Source of the DNA: Chloroflexota bacterium
GTDB lineage: Bacteria; Chloroflexota; Dehalococcoidia; Dehalococcoidales; RBG-16-60-22
NCBI GenBank assembly: GCA_022574315.1
Contig: JACZSH010000058.1
Span: 1-9,128, forward strand
DNA: 9,128 nucleotides
Direction of reading: 5' to 3'
Shown here: in pieces, positions 1 through 6,640 of the stretch
Layout of the letters: each line of letters starts with the position of its first letter
Position numbering within the stretch: the stretch's first letter is position 1
The notes under the pieces: model-generated
What the model was told of the DNA's origin: nothing
What the model saw: only the letters and a program-made list of their open reading frames with translations
Databases searched by the model: none
Made by a program: the position numbers and the translations under genes

Positions 1-4
1 GCAT
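1..4 (-). CDS. Start of a divergent gene (only the start codon is inside the window)
   Basis: On the minus strand the sequence reads AAAGGAG, then five bases, then ATG at 4-2, followed by one more base before the window ends. A strong Shine-Dalgarno at ideal spacing, plus a near-consensus minus-strand promoter about 40 bp upstream, supports a real leftward gene starting here. Nothing of its protein is visible, so no function can be given. Its head-to-head position with the glutamate synthase operon makes a regulator or a nitrogen-related gene plausible, but that is only a guess. Confidence 0.55.
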
Positions 5-23
5 GGGTTCTCCTTTCGGATAA

Positions 24-108
24 CCGGATTTACGGCCATACTTTTATAGCACATTATGTCCGCGGTTTCAATAAGCAATATTATGGCCGGGCGGGCATAG
101 AAATCCGG
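24..108. repeat. Nested inverted repeats flanking the divergent promoter
   Basis: Two perfect inverted repeats are nested around the leftward promoter. The outer pair is CCGGATTT (24-31) with AAATCCGG (101-108). The inner pair is GGCCATA (34-40) with TATGGCC (82-88). The promoter core (43-71) lies inside the inner loop. This could be a paired operator for a DNA-looping regulator or a chance arrangement. The arms straddle the predicted start site, so they are unlikely to act as an RNA hairpin. Confidence 0.4.
43..71 (-). promoter_or_regulatory. Sigma70-type promoter for the divergent leftward gene
   Basis: Read on the minus strand, TTGAAA (71-66) is followed by a 17-bp spacer and TATAAA (48-43). 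The bases TGC directly before the -10 make it an extended -10. Transcription would start near 36, giving a leader of about 30 nt before the ATG at 4. Spacing and both hexamers are close to the housekeeping consensus, so this is one of the two best promoters in the window. Confidence 0.65.
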
Positions 109-191
109 TGGGGATAATTTCCGACAGGGCTTTGGGCATAACGGCAAAAAATGAATATTATTTTCCGTATTAAAAATAATTGGGGATAGTA

Positions 192-221
192 TTGACAGGT
201 AAAAACGTGATATGATAGTAT
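192..221 (+). promoter_or_regulatory. Sigma70-type promoter for the ferredoxin / glutamate synthase operon
   Basis: A perfect -35 TTGACA (192-197) is followed by an 18-bp spacer and TAGTAT (216-221), which is preceded by TGA, giving an extended -10. The start point would be near 228. An AT-rich segment with an 8-bp inverted repeat (ATTATTTT 157-164, AAAATAAT 173-180) lies just upstream of the -35 and could act as an UP-like element or activator site. An alternative -10, TATTAT at 219-224, would need a 21-bp spacer and is less likely. Confidence 0.65.
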
Positions 222-222
222 T

Positions 223-255
223 ATATGCGGAAAGAGGTTACCGCATTCCGCATAT
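223..255. promoter_or_regulatory. Perfect 10-bp inverted repeat at the operon start point (candidate operator)
   Basis: ATATGCGGAA (223-232) and TTCCGCATAT (246-255) are perfect reverse complements separated by 13 bp. The arms begin right after the predicted -10 and cover the start point. This is a classic place for a repressor, with arm centres 23 bp apart, about two helical turns. The loop also contains CCGCA (241-245), which could pair with TGCGG (226-230), so a shorter competing hairpin is possible in RNA. The binding protein is unknown. Confidence 0.55.
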
Positions 256-273
256 CACAGATTGAAGATAGCG

Positions 274-729
274 ATGAAAAGAGTTTACGTTAACGAGGAA
301 GTTTGCATCGGCTGCCGGCTGTGCGAGGTCTACTGCCGGCTGAAGCATTCCGAAGCAACGGATATAATTAAGGCTTTCCGCAGAGAGACGCCGGTGGCAT
401 TGTCCCGGGTCAGACTGGAAGAAAAGAGGCCGCAGTGTTTTTCGGTAAGGTGCCAGCACTGCCACGATGCACCCTGTATCCCGGCCTGTCTTACCGGAGC
501 GCTCCGGCGGGACCCGGAGAGCGGCGTGGTCAGCGTGGATGAGGAGAAATGCAACGGCTGCTGGACGTGCCTACTGGCCTGTCCCTTCGGCGCCATCCGG
601 CAGGACACGAACCAGGGAAAGGTGGTCAAGTGCGACCTGTGCGCCGGTGAAGAAATGCCGGTGTGCGTGGTGAACTGTCCGAACGAAGCTCTGGTCTACG
701 CCGAGACCGGTAACGGCGTTGCGGCCTGA
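274..729 (+). CDS. Four-cluster [4Fe-4S] ferredoxin-type electron transfer protein (HycB/CooF/DmsB-like)
   Basis: A soluble iron-sulfur protein of 151 residues with sixteen cysteines in four cluster-binding groups: C11-x2-C14-x2-C17-x3-C21; C60-x2-C63-x4-C68-x3-C72; C93-x2-C96-x2-C99-x3-C103; and C120-x2-C123-x7-C131-x3-C135. This is the layout of the electron-carrying beta subunits of molybdo-enzymes and hydrogenases. An extra cysteine (C55) sits just before group two. There is no signal peptide or membrane segment, so it should act in the cytoplasm. As first gene of the operon, directly before an FAD oxidoreductase and glutamate synthase genes, it probably carries electrons to or from those enzymes (inference). 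I chose ATG 274, preceded by a weak GAAGA. An in-frame TTG at 262 would add four residues but has no good ribosome site. Confidence 0.88.
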   Translation: MKRVYVNEEVCIGCRLCEVYCRLKHSEATDIIKAFRRETPVALSRVRLEEKRPQCFSVRCQHCHDAPCIPACLTGALRRDPESGVVSVDEEKCNGCWTCLLACPFGAIRQDTNQGKVVKCDLCAGEEMPVCVVNCPNEALVYAETGNGVAA

Positions 730-738
730 GGCGAGGAA

Positions 739-2073
739 ATGACAAAGAACGAAACCAGAGTTAAATATCTTATCGTCGGCAACTCGGCGGGGAGCACGGG
801 GGCGGCCGAGGCGATACGCGAGGTAGACGGGCCGGGTGCGATAGCCATCGTGGCCGAGGAATCCTACCCGGTATACTCACGGCCGCTAATCTCAGAATAC
901 CTGGCGGAGAAGTGTTCCCTGGAGCGGATGCGGTTCCGGCCGGCCGACTTTTACGAGCAGAATAATATCCGGACTTTTTTCGGACGGAAAGCGGAACGGC
1001 TGGACCCGGCCGGGAAAACGGTGGTACTTGACTCCGGTGAAGTAATCGGTTGGGAGAAACTGCTGCTGGCTACCGGCGGCATACCCATCGTGCCCCCGAT
1101 GAAAGGGGTCGACCGGGCAGGGGTGTTTACCTTTACCACCCTGGACGACGCCAAGGCGATTGACGAGTACCTGACGGGAAACGACCGGGTGGTGGTTATC
1201 GGCGGCGGTCTTATCGGGATGAGCGTCACCGAGGCGCTGCTCAAGAGAGGGGCGGAGGTCAGCGTGGTGGAAATGAAAGACTGGATACTGAACGTATTGC
1301 TTGACGAAACGGCGGCGGCGATGGTGACCGACCGGCTGGAGGAAATCGGGGTCAATCTGGTGACCGGCCACACCGTGGCCAGTATCAACGCGGAGGCGGG
1401 CGCCATCCACAGCGTGACCCTGGATGACGGGAGCGAAATCCCCTGCCGGATGGTAGTCGTCGCTATCGGTGTCCAACCCTGCATCGGGCTGGTGGACGGT
1501 ACCGGAATTAAGGTTAACCGCGGGATAGTGGTTGACCGGCACATGGAGACGTCCGCGCCCGGCGTTTATGCCTGCGGCGACGCCGCGGAAGCTTATGATT
1601 TTATCTACGACGAGTGCCGGCTGACCCCCATCTGGCCCAATGCCTACCAGGGGGGGAGGACGGCCGGGTACAACATGGCCGGGAAGCCGACCGAGTACCC
1701 GGGGGGGACGGCGATGAACTCGTTGAACTATTTCGGGGTGGACGTAATCTCGGCGGGTATGGTAAATCCGCCCGAGGGCAGCTACGAGGTGCTGTCCAGG
1801 AACGACGACGGCACCTACCACAAGGTGGTGGTGAAAGACGGGGTGGTGATGGGAATGGTATTCGTGGGCAACATTGAGAAATCGGGAATTATCTACAACC
1901 TGATGAAGAAACGGACTAACGTGGAGGACTTCAAGGAGGCGCTGGTGGCCGAAGATTTCGGTCTGACCTCACTGCCGGAGGAACTCTGGCGGCCGCATCT
2001 GGAATTACCGGAGGCGGCGGTGGTCTCCGCAGTCGCCGCCCGGGAAACCGGGGAAGAGGTGGCCGGGGAATAG
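739..2073 (+). CDS. FAD-dependent pyridine nucleotide-disulphide-type oxidoreductase (NirB N-domain / NADH oxidase-like)
   Basis: A cytoplasmic flavoprotein of 444 residues. The N-terminal FAD site is YLIVGNSAGSTG (10-21), a GxSxxG variant, followed by ATGG (111-114). The NAD(P) site is VVVIGGGLIG (151-160), with an acidic residue, E178, at the end of the second strand, favouring NADH over NADPH. The second FAD contact is GVYACGD (275-281). It lacks a CxxxxC redox disulphide and also the single active-site cysteine of NADH oxidases: the corresponding segment is YPVYSRPLISEYL, as in nitrite reductase NirB and related reductases. It starts 9 nt after the ferredoxin stop with GAGGCGAGG close upstream. 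Its likely role is to exchange electrons between NADH and the adjacent ferredoxin or glutamate synthase, replacing the unrelated GltD subunit (inference). The specific substrate cannot be read from sequence. Confidence 0.85.
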   Translation: MTKNETRVKYLIVGNSAGSTGAAEAIREVDGPGAIAIVAEESYPVYSRPLISEYLAEKCSLERMRFRPADFYEQNNIRTFFGRKAERLDPAGKTVVLDSGEVIGWEKLLLATGGIPIVPPMKGVDRAGVFTFTTLDDAKAIDEYLTGNDRVVVIGGGLIGMSVTEALLKRGAEVSVVEMKDWILNVLLDETAAAMVTDRLEEIGVNLVTGHTVASINAEAGAIHSVTLDDGSEIPCRMVVVAIGVQPCIGLVDGTGIKVNRGIVVDRHMETSAPGVYACGDAAEAYDFIYDECRLTPIWPNAYQGGRTAGYNMAGKPTEYPGGTAMNSLNYFGVDVISAGMVNPPEGSYEVLSRNDDGTYHKVVVKDGVVMGMVFVGNIEKSGIIYNLMKKRTNVEDFKEALVAEDFGLTSLPEELWRPHLELPEAAVVSAVAARETGEEVAGE

Positions 2074-2095
2074 GAACTATTATCCAGGAGTCGGG

Positions 2096-3256
2096 ATGAT
2101 GAAAGAGCTTAACTTAATGCAGAACCCCTACCAGGATGACAAGGTAATTGACGCCTGCTCGATATTCGGGGTCATGGACACGTCCGGGAAAAGGTTTTCC
2201 GGAGAGGGCGTCATCCGGGCGATTGCCAACATGCATGACCGGGGCAACGGGCTGGGGGGAGGTTTTGCCGTCTACGGGCTGTACCCGGAATACGCCGACC
2301 TTTACGCTTTCCACATCATGTACCTGAACCGGCAGGGACAGGAGAAAGTGGAAGCATTTTTGAGGGAAAAATTTCACCTGGTGCATACCGAAGAGGTGCC
2401 GACGCGGCTGACGCCGAATATCGTCAACCCGCCGGCAGTGCGGCGCTACTTTCTGGAGGTGGGCGACGCCAGGCCGGAGGAGCAGTCCGCCGACGACTAC
2501 GTGGTGGGGAAGGTGATGGAGATAAACACCGGGTTAGAGGACGCCTTCGTCTTTTCCAGCGGTAAAGATATGGCGGTGTTCAAGGGGGTGGGCTATCCGG
2601 AAGAGATTGCGGACTACTTCTGCCTGGAGCAGTACCAGGGCTACCTGTGGACAGCGCATGGCCGGTTCCCGACCAATACGCGGGGCTGGTGGGGTGGCGC
2701 GCACCCCTTCAGCCTCCTGGACTGGACGGTGGTGCATAACGGCGAGATTTCGTCTTACGGTATCAACCGGCGTTGCCTGGAGCAGTACGGCTACCAGTGC
2801 ACCATGCAGACGGATACCGAGGTGGTGGCTTACGCCGTTGACCTGCTGATACGGAAGCACGGGCTGCCGGTGGAAATCCTGGCCAAGGTGCTGGCGCCGC
2901 CGCTGTGGTCGGAAATCGAGCGTCGCCCGCCGGGGGAGCAGAAGCTGCTGCGAACGCTGCGTCAGGTATACGGCAGCCTGCTGCTGAACGGCCCTTTCAC
3001 GGTAATCATCGCCCACCACGGCGAGATGATAGGACTGACCGACCGCATCCGGCTGCGGCCGCTGACGGTGGGCGTCAAGGACGCCCGGCTGTACCTTTCG
3101 TCGGAGGAATCGGCCATCCGGCTGATTTGTCCCGACCTGGATGACGCCTGGATTCCGGCCGGCGGCGAACCAATTATCGGCAGCCTGAAAAATCCCCTCC
3201 AGCCGGGGGCGGCGGCGGGTAGAGAAAAAGTGCTGACAGCGGTCAGAAAGATATAG
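2096..3256 (+). CDS. Glutamate synthase, glutamine amidotransferase subunit (domain 1, class II glutaminase)
   Basis: This subunit hydrolyses glutamine and passes ammonia to the synthase subunit. It is 386 residues long and corresponds to the first domain of bacterial GltB, encoded separately as in archaeal-type glutamate synthases. Class II amidotransferase marks are visible: a candidate nucleophile C21 in DACSIFGV, the substrate-binding HGRFPTNTRGW segment, VVHNGEIS, TDTEVVAYAVD and SSEESAIR. The cysteine is preceded by 20 residues, so it needs cleavage after A20 to become the N-terminal nucleophile, as known for GltB and PurF. AGGAG lies five bases before ATG 2096; an ATG at 2099 is also possible. 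It lies 22 nt after the oxidoreductase gene and 11 nt before domain 2. The usual glycine after the nucleophile is serine here. Confidence 0.9.
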   Translation: MMKELNLMQNPYQDDKVIDACSIFGVMDTSGKRFSGEGVIRAIANMHDRGNGLGGGFAVYGLYPEYADLYAFHIMYLNRQGQEKVEAFLREKFHLVHTEEVPTRLTPNIVNPPAVRRYFLEVGDARPEEQSADDYVVGKVMEINTGLEDAFVFSSGKDMAVFKGVGYPEEIADYFCLEQYQGYLWTAHGRFPTNTRGWWGGAHPFSLLDWTVVHNGEISSYGINRRCLEQYGYQCTMQTDTEVVAYAVDLLIRKHGLPVEILAKVLAPPLWSEIERRPPGEQKLLRTLRQVYGSLLLNGPFTVIIAHHGEMIGLTDRIRLRPLTVGVKDARLYLSSEESAIRLICPDLDDAWIPAGGEPIIGSLKNPLQPGAAAGREKVLTAVRKI

Positions 3257-3267
3257 AGGAAAATAAA

Positions 3268-4770
3268 GTGAAGACCTATCTACCGGCAAAATTCATCATT
3301 GAAAGAGACCTGGAGAAGTGCATCAGGTGTGAGGTGTGCGTGAATCAGTGCTCTTTCGACAACCATAGCTACGATGCCGAAGACGACGAGATGAGGAGCC
3401 AGTCCGATAACTGTGCGGGTTGCCACCGCTGCGTCAGCTTCTGCCCGACGGGGGCACTGACGGTGCGGAAAAATCCGATAGAGTACCGCGATAACTATAA
3501 CTGGCGCCCGGAAATCATCGAAGATATCATCAAGCAGGCGGAGACGGGCGGCGTGCTGCTGACCGGGATGGGCAACGACAAGGGGCAGCGCATCTACTGG
3601 GACCACCTGTTACTCAATGCCAGCCAGGTGACCAACCCGTCGATCGACCCGCTGCGCGAGCCCATGGAGATGACCACTTTTCTGGGCAAGAAACCGGACC
3701 GGGTGGAAATCGGCCCGGACGGAGAGCTGAAGACGGAAATGGCGCCGCAGGTGAAGCTGGAAGTGCCGGTAATGTTTTCCGCCATGTCTTACGGAGCGGT
3801 GAGCATTAACGTGCAGGAATCGCTGGCCAGGGCGGCGACCGAGATGGGTACCATGTGGAACACCGGCGAGGGAGGACTGCACCCGAAGCTTTACCAGTAC
3901 AGTAACCACACCATCGTGCAAGTGGCCTCGGGTCGCTTCGGGGTACATCCGGAATACCTGGACCTTGCCCGTATAGTGGAAATCAAAATCGGTCAGGGAG
4001 CCAAGCCGGGCATCGGCGGACACCTGCCCGGAGAGAAAGTGAGCGTTGAGGTGGCCACCACGCGGATGATACCGCCGGGCACGGACGCGCTGTCACCGGC
4101 GCCGCAGCATGATATTTACTCGATAGAAGACCTTGCCCAGCTTGTCTACGCGCTGAAGGAGGCGACCCATTACGAGAAGCCGATATCGGTGAAGATAGCC
4201 GCCGTGCATAACTCGGCGGCGATTGCCAGCGGCATGGTACGGGCGGGCGCCGACATCATCGTGCTGGACGGGCTGCGGGGAGCTACCGGAGCCGCCCCCA
4301 AAATTATCCGTGACAACGTGGGCATCCCGATAGAGCTGGCACTGGCCTCGGTGGACAGCCGGCTGCGGCAGGAAGGAATCCGCCACCGGGCGTCAATCGT
4401 CATATCGGGCGGCATCAGGAACAGCGGCGACGTGGTCAAGGCAATCGCCCTGGGCGCCGACGCGGTCAACATCGGCACGGCGGCGCTGGTGGCGCTGGGC
4501 TGCCATCTCTGCCAGCAGTGCCACACCGGCAAATGCGCCTGGGGTATCTGCACTTCCGACCTTTTCCTGACCAAGCGGGTCAACCCGGATATCGGCGCGC
4601 GGCGGTTGGTCAACCTGCTCCGCGGCTGGAGCATGGAGATAAAGGACATCCTGGGAGGGATGGGAGTCAACGCCCTGGAGAGCCTGCGGGGGAACCGGCT
4701 TCACCTGCGCGGAGTGGGCTTGAATGATACCGAACTGAGAATCCTGGGAGTGAGGATGGCGGGAGACTGA
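3268..4770 (+). CDS. Glutamate synthase, FMN/Fe-S synthase subunit with N-terminal ferredoxin module (domain 2)
   Basis: The catalytic synthase part: 2-oxoglutarate plus ammonia plus two electrons gives glutamate. It has 500 residues. Residues 18-59 hold a two-cluster ferredoxin module (C18, C21, C24, C28 and C49, C52, C55, C59). The rest is the FMN-binding barrel, with PVMFSAMSYGAVS, NTGEGG, GQGAKPGIGG and VISGGIRNSGDV recognisable. C412-x5-C418-x4-C423 matches the spacing of the [3Fe-4S] cluster of classical glutamate synthases. The start is GTG with AGAGGA seven bases upstream, overlapping the stop of the previous gene, so the two are probably translationally coupled. Single-chain GltB does not have the ferredoxin module, which suggests electrons arrive from ferredoxin or the Fe-S protein at the operon head. 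Confidence 0.93.
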   Translation: MKTYLPAKFIIERDLEKCIRCEVCVNQCSFDNHSYDAEDDEMRSQSDNCAGCHRCVSFCPTGALTVRKNPIEYRDNYNWRPEIIEDIIKQAETGGVLLTGMGNDKGQRIYWDHLLLNASQVTNPSIDPLREPMEMTTFLGKKPDRVEIGPDGELKTEMAPQVKLEVPVMFSAMSYGAVSINVQESLARAATEMGTMWNTGEGGLHPKLYQYSNHTIVQVASGRFGVHPEYLDLARIVEIKIGQGAKPGIGGHLPGEKVSVEVATTRMIPPGTDALSPAPQHDIYSIEDLAQLVYALKEATHYEKPISVKIAAVHNSAAIASGMVRAGADIIVLDGLRGATGAAPKIIRDNVGIPIELALASVDSRLRQEGIRHRASIVISGGIRNSGDVVKAIALGADAVNIGTAALVALGCHLCQQCHTGKCAWGICTSDLFLTKRVNPDIGARRLVNLLRGWSMEIKDILGGMGVNALESLRGNRLHLRGVGLNDTELRILGVRMAGD

Positions 4771-4771
4771 C

Positions 4772-5530
4772 ATGGCAGCCAGAAATGAGACCGACCAGAT
4801 GGTGAAAATAGACGCCACGGGTATATATTATAAAGAGCTTAATTACCAGCTCCGGGAGCTCGCCGATGAAGGCGTGCCCAAAGTGGAACTGCATAATGTG
4901 TACGGTCAGAGATACATCGGCACCGGCCTGAGGAAGCCTCTGGAGATAGAGATTTTCGGCACGCCGGGTAACGACCTGGGGGTGTTCATGGACGGGCCGA
5001 AGATAACGGTGCACGGCAACGCCCAGGACGGCAGCGGGAACACGATGAACGACGGGGAAATAATCGTCCACGGCCATGCCGGGGACACGATTTGCCTGTC
5101 GGCAAGAGGCGGTAAGGTCTTCGTGCGGGACGACGTCGGCTACCGGGCGGGCATCCACATGAAAGAGTACCAGGACAAGAAACCGAAGCTGGTTATCGGC
5201 GGGACGGCCCAGGACTTCGTCGGCGAGTACATGGCGGGGGGTATTCTGGTGCTGCTGGGATTGAACGGAAGGAAAGAGCAGCGAGCCAACTTTATCGGTA
5301 CCGGCATGCACGGGGGCGTCATCTACCTGAGGGGCAGCGTGGAGAGCTACCAGCTGGGTCGGGAGGTGGGCACCGCCGGACTGGAAGAGACGGACTGGCG
5401 GATATTAAAAGAACTGCTGGACGAGTTCACGGAACATTTCGGCGGCGATGCCGGGAAATTACTGAAGCATGATTTTATCAAGCTCTTTCCCCTCTGGCTG
5501 CGGCCTTATGGTAAGATATACGCGTACTAG
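4772..5530 (+). CDS. Glutamate synthase, GXGXG-domain subunit (domain 3)
   Basis: A separate protein of 252 residues corresponding to the C-terminal beta-helix domain of GltB. The repeated glycine-rich turns that define the family run from about residue 62 to 162, including GVFMDGPKITVHGNAQDGSG, DGEIIVHGHAGD, GGKVFVRDDVGYRAG and GGTAQDFVGEYMAGG. In single-chain GltB this domain packs between the glutaminase and synthase domains and helps form the ammonia tunnel; a fold relative also occurs in formylmethanofuran dehydrogenase subunit C. The C-terminal tail, from about residue 205, is helical and specific to this split form. ATG follows the previous stop by one base (TGACATG), with GGGAG inside the end of domain 2, so coupling is expected. 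Together with the two preceding genes it completes an archaeal-type glutamate synthase alpha part. Confidence 0.92.
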   Translation: MAARNETDQMVKIDATGIYYKELNYQLRELADEGVPKVELHNVYGQRYIGTGLRKPLEIEIFGTPGNDLGVFMDGPKITVHGNAQDGSGNTMNDGEIIVHGHAGDTICLSARGGKVFVRDDVGYRAGIHMKEYQDKKPKLVIGGTAQDFVGEYMAGGILVLLGLNGRKEQRANFIGTGMHGGVIYLRGSVESYQLGREVGTAGLEETDWRILKELLDEFTEHFGGDAGKLLKHDFIKLFPLWLRPYGKIYAY

Positions 5531-5544
5531 GGGAAGCAGGAACT

Positions 5545-6231
5545 ATGCCGGGGCAGAAAAACAGACTTTGTCTGGTAGCCGTCAGGGAGCAATCACCGGA
5601 GCTGCCGGCCGGACTCGTCCGGAGCGGCTTCATCTGTACAGAGGCGGCCGACGAGGATGAAGCTCTAAAGCAAATCGCCGAGCAAGCCCCGGACCTGGTG
5701 GTGGTGGCCGTAAACGGTCGCCTCGAACCGGGGAAACGAGAACTAATCCGGACGATAAAAGGTGGCAAATCCCTGCTCGTGGTCGCCCTGGTGGGCCAGG
5801 ACTCCCTGCCGTACCTGGCGGGGGACCTGAAGGCGGTGGACGACTTCGCTATCCGGCCGTGCGGGGTGGATGAGGTGGCACTGAGGATACGGCGGCTGTT
5901 GCAGAGAGAAGGCGGCGACAGCGGCCTTATCAAGCGGGATAACCTGGTAATAGACACGGTCCGGTGCGAGGTATCCGTCAGCGGCCGGGTGGTGGAATTT
6001 ACCTTCCGGGAGTACGAGCTGCTCCGGTTCCTGGCGGCCAACGAGGGCCGCGTGTTTACCCGGGACACTCTGCTCGACAGGGTGTGGGGCTACGATTACT
6101 ACGGTGGCGACCGGACGGTGGACGTCCACATCAGGCGGTTGAGGAGCAAGATAGAGGACGCCGGCCATACTTTTATTGAGACGGTGCGGAACATCGGCTA
6201 CCGTTTCCGGTCAAGTGACCGAAGGTTTTAA
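5545..6231 (+). CDS. OmpR/PhoB-type winged-helix regulator with a degenerate receiver domain
   Basis: A DNA-binding regulator of 228 residues. Residues 7-120 align with a receiver domain but lack its chemistry. The phosphoacceptor aspartate is A55 (PDLVVVAVNG), the acidic pair is A12-V13, the switch Thr/Ser is V83, and the invariant lysine is R104 (IRPCGVDEV). Residues 130-226 form an intact winged helix with FTFREYELLRFLA, RVFTRDTLLDRVWGYDY, RTVDVHIRRLRSKIE and VRNIGYRF. It begins 14 nt after the GXGXG gene with AGCAGG upstream, so it is cotranscribed with the glutamate synthase. No histidine kinase is present in the window. It probably acts without phosphorylation, perhaps by sensing a ligand or partner, and may control this operon or glnA (inference). 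Confidence 0.9.
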   Translation: MPGQKNRLCLVAVREQSPELPAGLVRSGFICTEAADEDEALKQIAEQAPDLVVVAVNGRLEPGKRELIRTIKGGKSLLVVALVGQDSLPYLAGDLKAVDDFAIRPCGVDEVALRIRRLLQREGGDSGLIKRDNLVIDTVRCEVSVSGRVVEFTFREYELLRFLAANEGRVFTRDTLLDRVWGYDYYGGDRTVDVHIRRLRSKIEDAGHTFIETVRNIGYRFRSSDRRF

Positions 6232-6327
6232 CGGCACTGACTTTTTTCAACCTCCTTTGAAAAGCGGGCAAAAGAGATAGATTAAGATAGCCTGAACTAC
6301 GGTTGGGCTGAGGATACCGAGGTAAAG

Positions 6328-6597
6328 ATGTACGACGTAACGGCGAGGATTATCTCCCAAAAAGGGACCTGTGAAGCCGGACATAAAACGGGGGACGAAA
6401 TAGTTATCGGGCAGCATACCCCCGCCGGGATGTGTTCCTGGGCCTTCGGCGCCCTCTTTCCCTTTGCCCAGGTGCTGCAGTTCGGCGGCTCGTTTCCCTG
6501 GGAAGCAGACGGGGACACGGCAATCGTGGCCTGTCCCGACGCCGCCAACCCGGTGGTGTTCGAACTGAGGCGTCACCAACCCCGGCCGGAGAATTAA
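6328..6597 (+). CDS. TIGR04076 family small protein of unknown function
   Basis: A protein of 89 residues recognised from the pattern of the TIGR04076 family: CEAGHKTGDE (15-24), GMCSWAFGALFPF (34-46), LQFGGSFPW (50-58), and ACPDAANPVVFE (68-79). Conserved cysteines are C15, C36 and C69, so metal or cluster binding is possible, but the family has no established function that I know of. There is no signal peptide or membrane segment. The ATG is preceded by CGAGGT at good spacing. It lies 96 nt downstream of the regulator in the same direction, so it could be the end of the operon or have its own weak promoter: TTGAAA at 6257-6262 has no well-spaced -10. Confidence 0.82.
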   Translation: MYDVTARIISQKGTCEAGHKTGDEIVIGQHTPAGMCSWAFGALFPFAQVLQFGGSFPWEADGDTAIVACPDAANPVVFELRRHQPRPEN

Positions 6598-6610
6598 CCA
6601 GAAAGCTGGC

Positions 6611-6640
6611 GGCGGGGTTAAAATCCCGGCCTCTATTTTC
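6611..6640. terminator. Possible terminator hairpin between convergent genes
   Basis: GGCGGGG (6611-6617) and CCCGGCC (6625-6631) can form a GC-rich stem with one G-G mismatch and a 7-nt AT loop, followed by a T-rich stretch (6632-6639) on the plus strand. It sits between the stop codons of two convergent genes, where a terminator is expected. The T tract is interrupted, so the strength is uncertain. Confidence 0.4.

Noticed and set aside
892..1821. Long minus-strand open frame opposite the FAD oxidoreductase
   Set aside because: It is the antisense shadow of a well-supported GC-rich gene; its translation is low-complexity and rich in His/Pro/Arg, with no recognisable domain or ribosome site.
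2534..3289. 251-residue minus-strand open frame opposite the glutaminase subunit
   Set aside because: Shadow of the plus-strand gene with conserved catalytic motifs; no family resemblance in the antisense translation.
6245..6263. Perfect AAAGGAGGT on the minus strand after the regulator gene
   Set aside because: The following TTG frame has only about 25 codons, runs antisense into the conserved regulator C-terminus, and shows no coding signal; probably chance.
6257..6288. Separate promoter for the TIGR04076 gene (TTGAAA with TAGATT or TAAGAT)
   Set aside because: The spacers would be 15 or 20 bp, both outside the usual range, so it is not listed as a feature.
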